Below are positions 17,542 through 25,614 of a stretch of DNA of 64,000 bases, piece after piece. The notes under the pieces were generated by a model. That model was not told the origin of the DNA. It searched no databases and saw only the letters and a program-made list of their open reading frames with translations. Each line of letters begins with the position of its first letter. The first letter of the stretch is position 1. The position numbers were made by a program, and so were the translations under genes. This DNA comes from Bacillota bacterium (GTDB taxonomy: Bacteria; Bacillota; Clostridia; Peptostreptococcales; Anaerovoracaceae), in NCBI GenBank assembly GCA_019420525.1, contig JAHZHA010000020.1, forward strand, positions 1-64,000. Direction: 5' to 3'.

Positions 17542-18390
17542 ATGAAAAAGTTATTATCTTTACTGATGGCTCTGGTCCTCGTATTTGCGTTTACCGCATG
17601 CGGCGGCCAGGATTCCCCTGCATCTTCCGAGAATGGAGGACAGAAGGACGGTGAAATGACTACAATTACAGTAGCAGCATCTCCGACACCTCATGCAGAA
17701 ATTTTAAATGCGCTGAAGGATAAGCTGGCGGAAGAAGGTATCGACCTTCAGGTTAAGGAATATACGGATTATGTCATTCCGAATACTGCAGTAGAGGACG
17801 GTACAGTAGATGCTAACTATTTCCAGCATATTCAGTATCTCGACAACTTTAACAAAGAAAACGGAACGCATCTGGTCTCTGTAGCCAGTGTTCACTATGA
17901 ACCGATGGGCATTTATGCAGGCAAAGACAAATCTGTGACTCTGGAGACAATTCCTGATGGCGCCCAGATCGCTGTTCCGAACGATCCGACAAATGAAGGC
18001 CGCGCACTTCAGCTTCTGGCAGCGTCCGGTCTGATCGAGCTAAAAGCTGACGCAGGTCTGGAAGCTACGCCGAAGGATGTGACGAAGAACGAACATAACA
18101 TTAAATTCGTAGAGATGGAAGCAGCTGCAGTTCCGAGCACTCTGTCTGATGTGGATTTTGCTGTGATCAACGGAAATTATGCATTGGGTGCAGGCCTCAC
18201 GGAAGCTGACGGACTGGCATTCGAAGCTGCCGATTCGGAAGCGGCTCAGACTTACACAAACATTCTCGTCGTAAAAGAAGGAAATGAAGACAATCCGGCG
18301 GTAAAGAAGCTGGTGGAAGCTCTTACTTCTGACGAGTGCAAGGCATACATCGAGGAAAACTACAAGGGTATGGTGCTCCCTTCTTTCTAA
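17542..18390 (+). CDS. metQ: Methionine-binding lipoprotein
   Basis: The solute-binding component of MetNIQ, anchored outside the membrane. ATG at 17542 follows AAAGGAGAG. The 282-aa precursor has a lipoprotein signal (MKKLLSLLMALVLVFAF, lipobox FTAC with Cys about 20). The mature part is the NlpA/YaeC fold: SPTPHAEILNALKDKL, NYFQHIQYLDNF, NDPTNEGRALQLLAASG and a C-terminal VVKEGNEDNPAVKKLVEAL. It ends the operon at a strong terminator. Confidence 0.95.
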   Translation: MKKLLSLLMALVLVFAFTACGGQDSPASSENGGQKDGEMTTITVAASPTPHAEILNALKDKLAEEGIDLQVKEYTDYVIPNTAVEDGTVDANYFQHIQYLDNFNKENGTHLVSVASVHYEPMGIYAGKDKSVTLETIPDGAQIAVPNDPTNEGRALQLLAASGLIELKADAGLEATPKDVTKNEHNIKFVEMEAAAVPSTLSDVDFAVINGNYALGAGLTEADGLAFEAADSEAAQTYTNILVVKEGNEDNPAVKKLVEALTSDECKAYIEENYKGMVLPSF

Positions 18391-18415
18391 ATCCGCACTC
18401 AAAATACTGAATAAA

Positions 18416-18455
18416 AATATCCCGGAAGCAGTTTTTCTGTCTCCGGGATATTTTC
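18416..18455 (+). terminator. Terminator of metNIQ
   Basis: AATATCCCGG (18416-18425) pairs with CCGGGATATT (18443-18452), followed by TTC. It also lies at the end of the opposing small-protein gene, so may act in both directions. Confidence 0.75.
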
Positions 18456-18457
18456 AT

Positions 18458-18574
18458 TCAGAAAAAGTTTTTCATCAGAACCTCAACGAGGATGAGTTCG
18501 GCTGCCAGCAGGCCGATGATGATTCCTGCAGCGATGAGCGCTTTTTTTCTTCTGTTGTTTTCGTTATTGCTCAT
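18458..18574 (-). CDS. 38-aa single-pass membrane protein
   Basis: ATG at 18574 directly follows the stop codon of the flavoprotein gene (TAA-ATG), suggesting coupled translation. The product begins MSNNENNRRKKALIA and is then almost wholly hydrophobic (GIIIGLLAAELILVEVLM) to a KNFF end. This gives a positive-inside, single transmembrane peptide. Too short for the usual gene finders; function unknown. Confidence 0.55.
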   Translation of the reverse strand: MSNNENNRRKKALIAAGIIIGLLAAELILVEVLMKNFF

Positions 18575-19435
18575 TTAAGCGTCGTTCTCCTTTTCGGGGC
18601 TGATCCACCAGTCGCAGTCCGCATAATTTGCCTGAAGCGCTTTTATATCTTTTCTCGTATCCAGGAAAAGCTGTTTCTTTTCGGCGAGATAAGCCGAATG
18701 TGCATCGAGACTTGCATGGGTCAGATGATGGTTGAAAGAAGGATCATATTCCATTCTGAAACCGTTCTCTTTCTGAACAAGTCTTCCTTCTCCTGCACAG
18801 ACACAGCAGCGGATTTTTCCGTCCGGATGGATGTGAAGGGCTGTGCTGGAGCAGAACGGACATTCCAGCGCATCGGAAGTCGGCTCCGGCATTCCTTTAT
18901 GACCGTCTTTCAGGAGACCGGCCAGACGGTGCAGTTTTTTCAGATTTTCGCCTCGAACGCTGTCACCTGGCAGGGTAGCCAGCATCAATTCCGTACCGAG
19001 AACGTTAAAGTGGAATTTTCTGGCGAAGAGAATGAGATCCTCTTTGGAAAGACCTTCCCATCCTGCGAATCCGTAAGATACGGCGATCACGCAGTCGGCA
19101 GGCCCGAAAACAGGGTATTCGCTGACGAGACTGATGAGACGGTCAAGAACACGCTTGATCATCGTGTGTCCTCCCAGCATATAGGCAGGGGAGGCAATGA
19201 CGACTTTATCGGCTTGTCTCACCTGTTCCACGAGAAAGCTCAGATCATCCTTCTGTCTGCACAGAGAACCCTGAGGAACGCAGGCATAACAGGCGGTACA
19301 CGTTTTTATTTCGAGATCGTTTATATTGATCATGGCTTTTTCCCAGGAATCCGGAAGTGTCTTCAGTATTTCTTTTACAGCCAGTTCGGAATTTCCGCCT
19401 TTGCGGGGAGATGATATGATTCCTAAAACACGCAT
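18575..19435 (-). CDS. Flavodoxin/NADPH-dependent FMN reductase-family protein with C-terminal extension
   Basis: A 286-aa protein. The N-terminal ~170 residues are an FMN-binding flavodoxin-like fold of the iron-sulfur flavoprotein type: GIISSPRKGGNSELAVKEIL (phosphate loop), the Cys cluster CTACYACVPQGSLC (compact spacing seen in iron-sulfur flavoproteins), and IASPAYMLGGHTMIKRVLDR. The C-terminal ~110 residues hold CPFCSSTALHIHPDGKIRCCVC, a zinc-ribbon-like knuckle. Such proteins move electrons between reductants and small molecules in anaerobes. GGAGGATT lies before the ATG. The 38-aa membrane protein follows in the same unit. Confidence 0.75.
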   Translation of the reverse strand: MRVLGIISSPRKGGNSELAVKEILKTLPDSWEKAMININDLEIKTCTACYACVPQGSLCRQKDDLSFLVEQVRQADKVVIASPAYMLGGHTMIKRVLDRLISLVSEYPVFGPADCVIAVSYGFAGWEGLSKEDLILFARKFHFNVLGTELMLATLPGDSVRGENLKKLHRLAGLLKDGHKGMPEPTSDALECPFCSSTALHIHPDGKIRCCVCAGEGRLVQKENGFRMEYDPSFNHHLTHASLDAHSAYLAEKKQLFLDTRKDIKALQANYADCDWWISPEKENDA

Positions 19436-19566
19436 GGTAATCCTCCTTTTTTCGTATTATTTGAATTGTCTACAGTATAACATAAACTAGGAGGAAAATC
19501 CTGCGATCTTATGCATAAAAATATTATGCAGGACAAGTGACGGAAAACGGAAAAACGGTGCCGCTG

Positions 19567-19595
19567 TTGATAAAAAATATCAGTTGTGGTAAACT
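19567..19595 (+). promoter_or_regulatory. Promoter of feoAB
   Basis: TTGATA (19567-19572), 17-base spacer, TAAACT (19590-19595). The short inverted repeat GATA-N5-TATC (19569-19581) overlaps the -35. It is too weak to call a Fur or DtxR box, although iron control would be expected. Confidence 0.55.
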
Positions 19596-19647
19596 GTTCC
19601 CGCACAAATAGTGAAGACTAACTTTTTCTGCGGAAGGAGATAAGGAG

Positions 19648-19899
19648 ATGAAACGAGAGGAGATTATGACTCTTGACCGGCTTCCTATTGGAGGGTCGGC
19701 GGTGATCACCTCAGTGGGCGGCCAGGGCGGCCTCCGCAGGCGGCTGCTGGATATGGGGCTGACACCTTATACGAAGGTGACCGTACGGAAAGTAGCACCT
19801 ATGGGAGATCCCATAGAAATTACGCTGCGAGGGTACGAATTGACGCTCAGAATAGATGACGCAAAGAAGATTGAGATTGAAGAGACAGGAGAAGTATGA
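19648..19899 (+). CDS. feoA: Ferrous iron transport accessory protein
   Basis: An 83-aa SH3-like protein that supports FeoB at the inner face of the membrane. Signatures: LPIGGSAVITSVGGQGGLRR, LLDMGLTPYTKVTV, APMGDPIEITLRGYELTLR. Two AAGGAG stretches lie before the ATG. Its last four bases overlap the feoB start (ATGA), the usual coupling. Confidence 0.93.
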   Translation: MKREEIMTLDRLPIGGSAVITSVGGQGGLRRRLLDMGLTPYTKVTVRKVAPMGDPIEITLRGYELTLRIDDAKKIEIEETGEV

Positions 19900-21902
19900 A
19901 TTTTGCATTGATCGGAAACCCGAACTGCGGAAAGACGACATTGTTTAATCAGCTGACAGGCAGCAAACAGCATGTGGGAAACTTTCCGGGAGTTACGGTG
20001 GATAAAAAAGAGGGACGGATCCGCAGACAGGAAGACGTTTCCGTGGTAGACCTGCCGGGCATTTATTCGCTGTCCCCTTATACGGCGGAAGAAATCGTCA
20101 CCAGGGATTTTTTGATAAAAGAAAAGCCGGACGGGATTATCAATATCGTGGATGCAACCAACATAGAGAGAAATCTGTATCTGACTCTGCAGCTTCTCGA
20201 CCTGGAAATTCCGATGATCGTGGCACTCAATATGATGGATGTGGTAACGGCTAACGGTGGGAAAATCGACGTGAAGGGTATGGGAGAACGGCTTGGGATA
20301 CCGATTATTCCCATATCGGCTTCAAAGAATCAGGGAGTAGATGATCTGATTAGCCGGGCAGTAGGATTGGTAAACGACAGACAGAGACCGAAGAAGAGAG
20401 ACTTCTGTACTGGTGATGTACACCGGGCAATTCATTCCATAGCTCATCTCATCGAAGAGGAAGCCAAAGAAGGCGGTGTGGCCCTGAAGTTTGCCTCAAT
20501 CAAGTTGGTAGAGGGCGATGAAGTGATGATGAAAGAGCTGCGTATTCAGGAACCGGAGAAAGACATCATCCAGCATATCGTGGACGACATGGAATTTCAC
20601 TGCGGTATGGACCGGGAAGCGGCTCTGGCGGACGCGAGATATAAATACATAGAGGATATCTGCCGGGAACTCGTGGTGAAACCTCATGAGACGAAAGGGC
20701 AGAAGCGGTCGGTACGCATCGACAGAGTGTTGACGCATCGGATTTTCGCAATTCCTATTTTTCTTGGCATTATGCTGTTTATCTTCTGGATTACTTTCGG
20801 AGTAGTAGGAGCTACACTGAGCGACTGGTTTTCCGGAGGTATTGATTTTATCGTAGGGCAGATCGATCAGGGACTGACGTCGCTCAGGATCAACGACACG
20901 CTGCATGCGCTGATCATCGACGGAATCTGCTCCGGAGTGGGAAGTGTTCTGTCTTTTCTTCCAACCATTGTTCTTCTGTTTTTTATGCTGTCGATTCTGG
21001 AAGACAGTGGGTATATGGCCAGAGTGGCATTTGTCATGGATAAGCTGCTGCGGAAAATCGGATTGTCGGGCAGGTCGTTTGTGCCGATGCTGATCGGCTT
21101 TGGATGTTCTGTCCCCGCTATCATGGCTACCCGGACGCTTTCCGGAGAACGGGACAGAAAGCTGACAATCATGCTGATTCCATTTATGTCATGCAGCGCC
21201 AAGCTTCCAATCTATGCCATGTTTACCGCGGCGTTTTTTACGGAATATAAAGCGCTGGTCATGATCAGCCTCTATCTGCTGGGGATCGTCATCGGAATTC
21301 TGTGCGGCTTTGTCATGAAGAAAGTGCTGTTCAAAGGCGAACCGATACCGTTTGTCATGGAACTTCCGGAATACCGGATGCCGGCAGCCCGGAGTGTCGT
21401 TCTCCATATGTGGGAAAAAGCGAAGGATTTCGTCAGGAAAGCGTTCACCGTTATTTTTCTGGCTACGATCATCATCTGGTTCCTGCAGACATTTGATATC
21501 AGATTCAACATCGTGGCTGACAGCGGAGACAGCATTCTTGCCGGACTGGGGCATATTTTCGCACCGCTTCTGGCGCCGCTGGGATTCGGCGACTGGCGCT
21601 CGGCTACCGCTCTGATCACAGGATTTTCTGCAAAAGAGACGGTGGTCAGCACACTGGCTGTGCTCATGGGTGCAGGTGATTCCTCACAGCTGGCTGTACT
21701 GCTGGGAGAAATTTTCACACCTCTCACCGCGTACTGTTTTCTGGTATTCTGCCTGCTTTATACGCCGTGTGTGGCGGCTGTGGCTACTGTCCGCAGAGAA
21801 CTGGGCAGCATACGCGGAACGCTGGGGGTCGTCGTCTTTCAGCTTCTGATCGCCTGGGCAGTCACGTTTGTCGTATATCACATCGGTCTTCTGATATTTT
21901 AG
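19896..21902 (+). CDS. feoB: Ferrous iron transporter B
   Basis: A 668-aa Fe(II) uptake protein. The N-terminal GTPase domain shows G1 GNPNCGKTTLFNQLTG, switch/G3 VDLPGIYSLSP, and G4 in LNMMDV (NxxD). After a helical spacer come two Gate repeats (GFGCSVPAIMATRTL; ATALITGFSAKETVVSTLAV) and a Cys-containing segment YTPCVAAVATVRREL. Complete; ends at a 16-bp-stem terminator. No feoC is present. Imports ferrous iron, which this organism needs for its many Fe-S enzymes. Confidence 0.95.
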   Translation: MNFALIGNPNCGKTTLFNQLTGSKQHVGNFPGVTVDKKEGRIRRQEDVSVVDLPGIYSLSPYTAEEIVTRDFLIKEKPDGIINIVDATNIERNLYLTLQLLDLEIPMIVALNMMDVVTANGGKIDVKGMGERLGIPIIPISASKNQGVDDLISRAVGLVNDRQRPKKRDFCTGDVHRAIHSIAHLIEEEAKEGGVALKFASIKLVEGDEVMMKELRIQEPEKDIIQHIVDDMEFHCGMDREAALADARYKYIEDICRELVVKPHETKGQKRSVRIDRVLTHRIFAIPIFLGIMLFIFWITFGVVGATLSDWFSGGIDFIVGQIDQGLTSLRINDTLHALIIDGICSGVGSVLSFLPTIVLLFFMLSILEDSGYMARVAFVMDKLLRKIGLSGRSFVPMLIGFGCSVPAIMATRTLSGERDRKLTIMLIPFMSCSAKLPIYAMFTAAFFTEYKALVMISLYLLGIVIGILCGFVMKKVLFKGEPIPFVMELPEYRMPAARSVVLHMWEKAKDFVRKAFTVIFLATIIIWFLQTFDIRFNIVADSGDSILAGLGHIFAPLLAPLGFGDWRSATALITGFSAKETVVSTLAVLMGAGDSSQLAVLLGEIFTPLTAYCFLVFCLLYTPCVAAVATVRRELGSIRGTLGVVVFQLLIAWAVTFVVYHIGLLIF

Positions 21903-21980
21903 CGGCCGACGGGATGATCTGACTGAAATCCGGCGGAAATATTTTCTGCCGGATAGAATATAATGAAACTAAGACCTGGA

Positions 21981-22030
21981 AAAACTCCGCGAACCGATGC
22001 TTTTGCAAGCGTCGGTTCGCGGAGTTTTTC
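21981..22030 (+). terminator. Terminator of feoAB
   Basis: AAACTCCGCGAACCGA (21982-21997) pairs perfectly with TCGGTTCGCGGAGTTT (22012-22027), with T's continuing. It lies inside the upstream extension of the amidase open frame, which is one reason to place that gene's start later. Confidence 0.9.
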
Positions 22031-22154
22031 TGTTACAGAGTGTTTATCGACTGCATGCGGGATTGAAGGAAAGAGGCGGAAAGTCTGCAGGAGAGCCGGA
22101 GAACTGAATATTGAAAGGCCGATACTCATATGGTTTAGGGGAGGTTATTTTATC

Positions 22155-23093
22155 GTGAAGACAAAAGGACGATTTCACATGAAAACGGATGATGCACCGT
22201 TTGCCGGAACGGGAGACAGTAAAAGAGATTCCACAGGCCGGTCCCGATCGGTGTCCGTCCGTCGGGTGCGGGCTGTTCTCCTGACACTATGTATCGCGGC
22301 GGGGATCTGCCTGATGATTCAGCAGTTGTTTTCTTTTGAGCCTCTTTGGGTATTCGGCGTCGAAGAGAAACCTCTGGTTCTAATCGATCCCGGACACGGA
22401 GGGATCGACGGCGGTGCAGAAAATGCATCGGGTACGTGTGAGAAAGATATTAATCTGGCTATCGGCAAGATGCTGAAAGAAAAACTGGAAGAGTATGATA
22501 TTCGCGTTAAGATGACTCGGGAAGAAGATAAAGGACTTTACACCGGGGTGAAAAATGATGGCACGGAAGATATGGAAATCGAGGATCGTAGGAGTATACG
22601 GAGCCTGAAGGCAGAAGATCTCAACGCCCGGTGCAATATGATGAATGATCTGGAGCCAGATGTATTTATCAGCGTACATCTCAACAGTTTCAAGCAGGAC
22701 CGATCAGTCTGCGGGGCGCAGGTTTTTTTCAGCCCCGGAGACAGCCAGGAGACGGGTGAACGCAGCCGGCAGCTGGCGGAACTGATTCAGCAGGAGTTCC
22801 GGGAACAGAGCGGCGGTGCGAATCAGAGAACAGTTATGAGAAAAAACGATGTGCTCATCCTGAAAAATGCCCGGGTGCCGGCCGTCATCGCTGAATGCGG
22901 TTTTCTCTCCAATCTCAGCGAAGCGGCTCTTCTGACAGAGGAATCCTATCAGCAGGAACTGGCGGAATCCATGAAAAAAGGAATTTTGGCATATCTGGGG
23001 ATAGAAGAAGAGAGTAGAGGCTCTGAGGAAGCCGGAAATGTCGACGGCAGCGGAAAAGGGGACAAAAACGAAAAAATCGTGACCAGCAGATAA
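22155..23093 (+). CDS. N-acetylmuramoyl-L-alanine amidase (Amidase_3, CwlD-like)
   Basis: GTG at 22155, after GGGGAGG (22137-22143), gives 312 aa; the open frame extends to 21963 but contains the feoB terminator. A transmembrane segment at about 38-58 anchors an extracellular zinc amidase that cleaves the bond between muramic acid and the stem peptide. Zinc ligands and catalytic Glu: DPGHGG (about 77), Glu in CEKDINL, His in FISVHLNS, Glu in IAECGFLSN. The last ~25 residues are Gly/Ser/Glu rich. Resembles CwlD of spore-formers in size, but a vegetative role is equally possible. Confidence 0.85.
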   Translation: MKTKGRFHMKTDDAPFAGTGDSKRDSTGRSRSVSVRRVRAVLLTLCIAAGICLMIQQLFSFEPLWVFGVEEKPLVLIDPGHGGIDGGAENASGTCEKDINLAIGKMLKEKLEEYDIRVKMTREEDKGLYTGVKNDGTEDMEIEDRRSIRSLKAEDLNARCNMMNDLEPDVFISVHLNSFKQDRSVCGAQVFFSPGDSQETGERSRQLAELIQQEFREQSGGANQRTVMRKNDVLILKNARVPAVIAECGFLSNLSEAALLTEESYQQELAESMKKGILAYLGIEEESRGSEEAGNVDGSGKGDKNEKIVTSR

Positions 23094-23430
23094 TTTTAAC
23101 AAAAAATCCGGAATTATTTCTGTGGAAGACTATCTGTGGATAGTTACTATAAAATGTGGATAACTTTTTTTGAAAAAGCGGGCGAAAAGTGGATAAAATA
23201 TTGATATTTCAACGATAATATCCATTTCTGAGTTATACACAAATCTGTGGAAAACCTTGTGGATATTGTGGAGAATCCGTGGATAACTCATTCGGATAGG
23301 GAGAAAAATCAGAAATTTCAGTCTAAAGCGCTTTTTTCGGGTTATCAACAAAATACGATGAATGAGTTTACGATAATCTGACGAAATATGTTATCATTTC
23401 GAGACTGCCGGCAAAATTTTTTGAAGGAGT
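23094..23430. other. Cluster of DnaA-box-like 9-mers
   Basis: A gene-free stretch holding about ten 9-mers close to the DnaA box TGTGGATAA/TTATCCACA. On the plus strand: 23135 (TGTGGATAG), 23155 (TGTGGATAA, perfect), 23188 (AGTGGATAA), 23246 (TGTGGAAAA), 23258 (TGTGGATAT), 23267 (TGTGGAGAA), 23278 (CGTGGATAA); weaker at 23121. In the other orientation: 23233 (TTATACACA) and 23342 (TTATCAACA). Most point the same way and several are spaced by 9-12 bases. The local sequence is AT-rich. dnaA, dnaN, rpmH and other origin neighbours are absent, so it may be a DnaA-titration or regulatory cluster rather than oriC. Confidence 0.65.
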
Positions 23431-23436
23431 ACGAAA

Positions 23437-23507
23437 ATCGCAAATTCCTGTACCGAAAAAATTATGATATGGTATACTGATAAACAGCGAATGCGAATAT
23501 TTGCGAT
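23437..23507. promoter_or_regulatory. Promoter of ilvN flanked by inverted 9-mers
   Basis: An extended -10 (TGG-TATACT, hexamer at 23473-23478) lies between ATCGCAAAT (23437-23445) and its exact reverse complement ATTTGCGAT (23499-23507). The arms are 62 bases apart start to start, close to six helical turns, and flank the promoter. A looping repressor is possible; nothing more can be said. Confidence 0.35.
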
Positions 23508-23530
23508 TAGACAAGCGGGAGGTTTTTCAT

Positions 23531-24001
23531 ATGAAACACGTATTGTATGCTCTGATGGAAAATAAGCCGGGCGTGCTCAGACGCATTTCGGGACTTTTCG
23601 GCAGAAGAGGCTATAATATAGATTCCATCGTTGCGAGTGCGACAGAAGACGAAAATGTCACCAGTATGACTATCGTCGTGGACGGTGACGAATATATTCT
23701 CGATCAGGTGATCAAACAGCTGGCAAAACTTCAGGAGATTATCGAAGTCGTCAACGTTTCGGATCTGGCGGCGGTGAGAAGACAGCTCCTCCTGATGAAA
23801 GTCGCTGCGACTCACGATACGCGCCTCGATATCATTCAGCTGGCAGACGCTTTCGGCGCCAGAATCGTGGATATCAAGTCGGACTATATCATTATCGAAG
23901 CGACCGCGGAAGATGAGGTGACCACGTCTATCGTAGAGACGTTTGAACCTTACGGTATCATTTCTCTCATCAAGACGGGAACGGTGGCGCTGAGAAAGTA
24001 A
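23531..24001 (+). CDS. ilvN: Acetolactate synthase small (regulatory) subunit
   Basis: ATG at 23531 follows GCGGGAGG. The 156-aa product has an N-terminal ACT domain (VLYALMENKPGVLRRISGLF, GYNIDSI) that binds valine and a C-terminal domain (LMKVAATHDTRLDI, IIEATAEDEV, FEPYGIISLIKTG). It activates and gives feedback control to the large subunit IlvB in branched-chain amino acid synthesis. No ilvB, ilvC or ilvD is adjacent, so it is separated from its partner. Confidence 0.93.
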   Translation: MKHVLYALMENKPGVLRRISGLFGRRGYNIDSIVASATEDENVTSMTIVVDGDEYILDQVIKQLAKLQEIIEVVNVSDLAAVRRQLLLMKVAATHDTRLDIIQLADAFGARIVDIKSDYIIIEATAEDEVTTSIVETFEPYGIISLIKTGTVALRK

Positions 24002-24031
24002 GAGACGCTGTGCATGTAGATGACGCAATGA

Positions 24032-24062
24032 AAAAAACCGGAGATCAGTTCTCCGGTTTTTT
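24032..24062. terminator. Bidirectional terminator shared by ilvN and the opposing gene
   Basis: AAAACCGGAGA and TCTCCGGTTTTTT pair around a 5-base loop with A/T tails on both sides. The stop codon of the minus-strand gene (24045-24047) lies in the loop, so that gene's last codons form one arm. Confidence 0.85.
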
Positions 24063-25388
24063 GCATATCAGATTGAGAAATTCATTGAAATCGTCAAAAT
24101 CACTTTTGATGAATTCATATACGACGGGTTCTCGGAACTCGAATTTTTTTACGGCCTGAATGTAGTTAGGCATCAGCGCAAAAGTGGTGTGAAGTTCCGC
24201 TTCGAAGACTGCCTCAAAAGTATAGGCGATGACGAGAAGCTGATCGTTTTCGGTAAGATAATACATCGCGCGGATATCGTCATTCATCCGGTAGATCTGA
24301 CGGCCCACATGATCGTTTGTATCGTGGAAATCGATATAAAGGCGTCCGTTGTCGTATTCTGTTTCGGTGAATTCTTCCACATAAGCCCGGAACGAATCCT
24401 GGAACATCGTGCTGCTGCAGTCCACCTCATAGACGGTGATGAATTCGGAGCAGTTCATGATCATGGCGGCTTCCGTACTGGTGATCGTAAATGCCGAACA
24501 TCTGCGGGCTGATACGACACGGCATGGATTCATCTGCAGTTTGATTTCAGATGTGATAATGTGGTATCTGTTTCCGTATTCCACCACAGACTCGCACATG
24601 AAAGTCCGGTCCGCCACATTGCCGCAGGGTTCGATGGTATTCCGGCAGAGAGCAGCAGGCTGTTTCAGCGTATATATGCCGAAATCCGGAGTGTCCGGGA
24701 TGTAATCCGGGGTTACCAGTATGTCTTCCCGGGCTGCAGAGCTTTCTTCCGCAGATGTATCGGATTCGCAGGATGCCGCAGGATCGGAATCTTCCGCCTG
24801 CGCGTTGGGAATGATGTTCTGCTCCGCGGTGGATGAGGAGGAAGCTGTGAGAAAAGCGGCGCCTCTCCTGTCTTTTGCAAAGATTCTCATCAGAAAGTAG
24901 TTGAGAGTGTAGTTGGGAAGATCGATATGTCCGCTGATACGGGCGAAGAGATCTTCGTAATTCCCGAGTGTCAGCGTCTGCTCCGGTGTCAGCAGAAATC
25001 TGTATTTTTCATAACCTTCCGGAAGCTCCTGCTTAAATTTTTTGTTTATCTTCACGTAAGACTGCAGCAGAAAGCGGGCTTCTTCTTCGGTGACGGCCAC
25101 GGTTTTTCCGCCGAGAGCGCCGATAAGGCGTTTCCGTTCGGAGGCGATCAGATGGGGATTGTCGCCGTATGCTTCCGTATAAGACTCAAGGCCAAATTCT
25201 TCGGCGTCGAGATAGAAGATCTGATTCAGCGTCCGTACGTCGGAATCCGTGGTGATTTCCCATTTTAGCTCAAGACCGATGACTCCCATGAGCCGTGTGT
25301 TTGTGGAATATCCGGAGATGAATTTCCGGTCGCGGCATTCCGGAAAGAAGCTCTTTCCGCCTTTGATTACGGTAAAATTCGGTTTCAT
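24045..25388 (-). CDS. Uncharacterised 447-aa protein
   Basis: Preceded by AAAAGGAGA at a good distance. No signal peptide or membrane segment. The N-terminal ~180 residues contain KWEITTDSDVRTLNQIFYLD and YEKYRFLLTPEQTL; a low-complexity Ser/Ala/Glu linker follows (about 185-230); the C-terminal half (SVVEYGNRYHIITSEIKLQ, MNCSEFITVYEVDCSS, YIDFHDTNDHVGRQIYRM) looks like a mixed alpha/beta domain. I recognise no family. It is monocistronic and conserved-looking in codon use, so a real gene. A role cannot be proposed. Confidence 0.6.
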   Translation of the reverse strand: MKPNFTVIKGGKSFFPECRDRKFISGYSTNTRLMGVIGLELKWEITTDSDVRTLNQIFYLDAEEFGLESYTEAYGDNPHLIASERKRLIGALGGKTVAVTEEEARFLLQSYVKINKKFKQELPEGYEKYRFLLTPEQTLTLGNYEDLFARISGHIDLPNYTLNYFLMRIFAKDRRGAAFLTASSSSTAEQNIIPNAQAEDSDPAASCESDTSAEESSAAREDILVTPDYIPDTPDFGIYTLKQPAALCRNTIEPCGNVADRTFMCESVVEYGNRYHIITSEIKLQMNPCRVVSARRCSAFTITSTEAAMIMNCSEFITVYEVDCSSTMFQDSFRAYVEEFTETEYDNGRLYIDFHDTNDHVGRQIYRMNDDIRAMYYLTENDQLLVIAYTFEAVFEAELHTTFALMPNYIQAVKKFEFREPVVYEFIKSDFDDFNEFLNLICKKPEN

Positions 25389-25614
25389 AGAAATCTCCTT
25401 TTCAAATTAAAAAAATTATAGCGTATTTGACTGCGGATGTGGATACTTTGTGTGAAGTTTGTGTGTTTTTTAAATCATAAGTTGACCGGGAAGAGCGGAT
25501 AATATAAAATTTTTAGTTAGATATGAACTGAATTTATGAGAGCGCATATTTTTTAATATATGAAACAAATCAGCACAATCTGTGACTGCGATATTTAATG
25601 AAAGGGAATAAGAA

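Noticed and set aside
21963..22154. Upstream extension of the amidase gene
   Set aside because: It contains the perfect feoB terminator and lacks a ribosome site; GTG 22155 has one.
23094..23430. Firm call of oriC
   Set aside because: Only DnaA-box-like 9-mers support it; dnaA, dnaN, rpmH and related genes are not in the window.
25389..25614. Lysine riboswitch before aspartokinase
   Set aside because: No multi-stem structure or terminator is seen in the 226-base gap.
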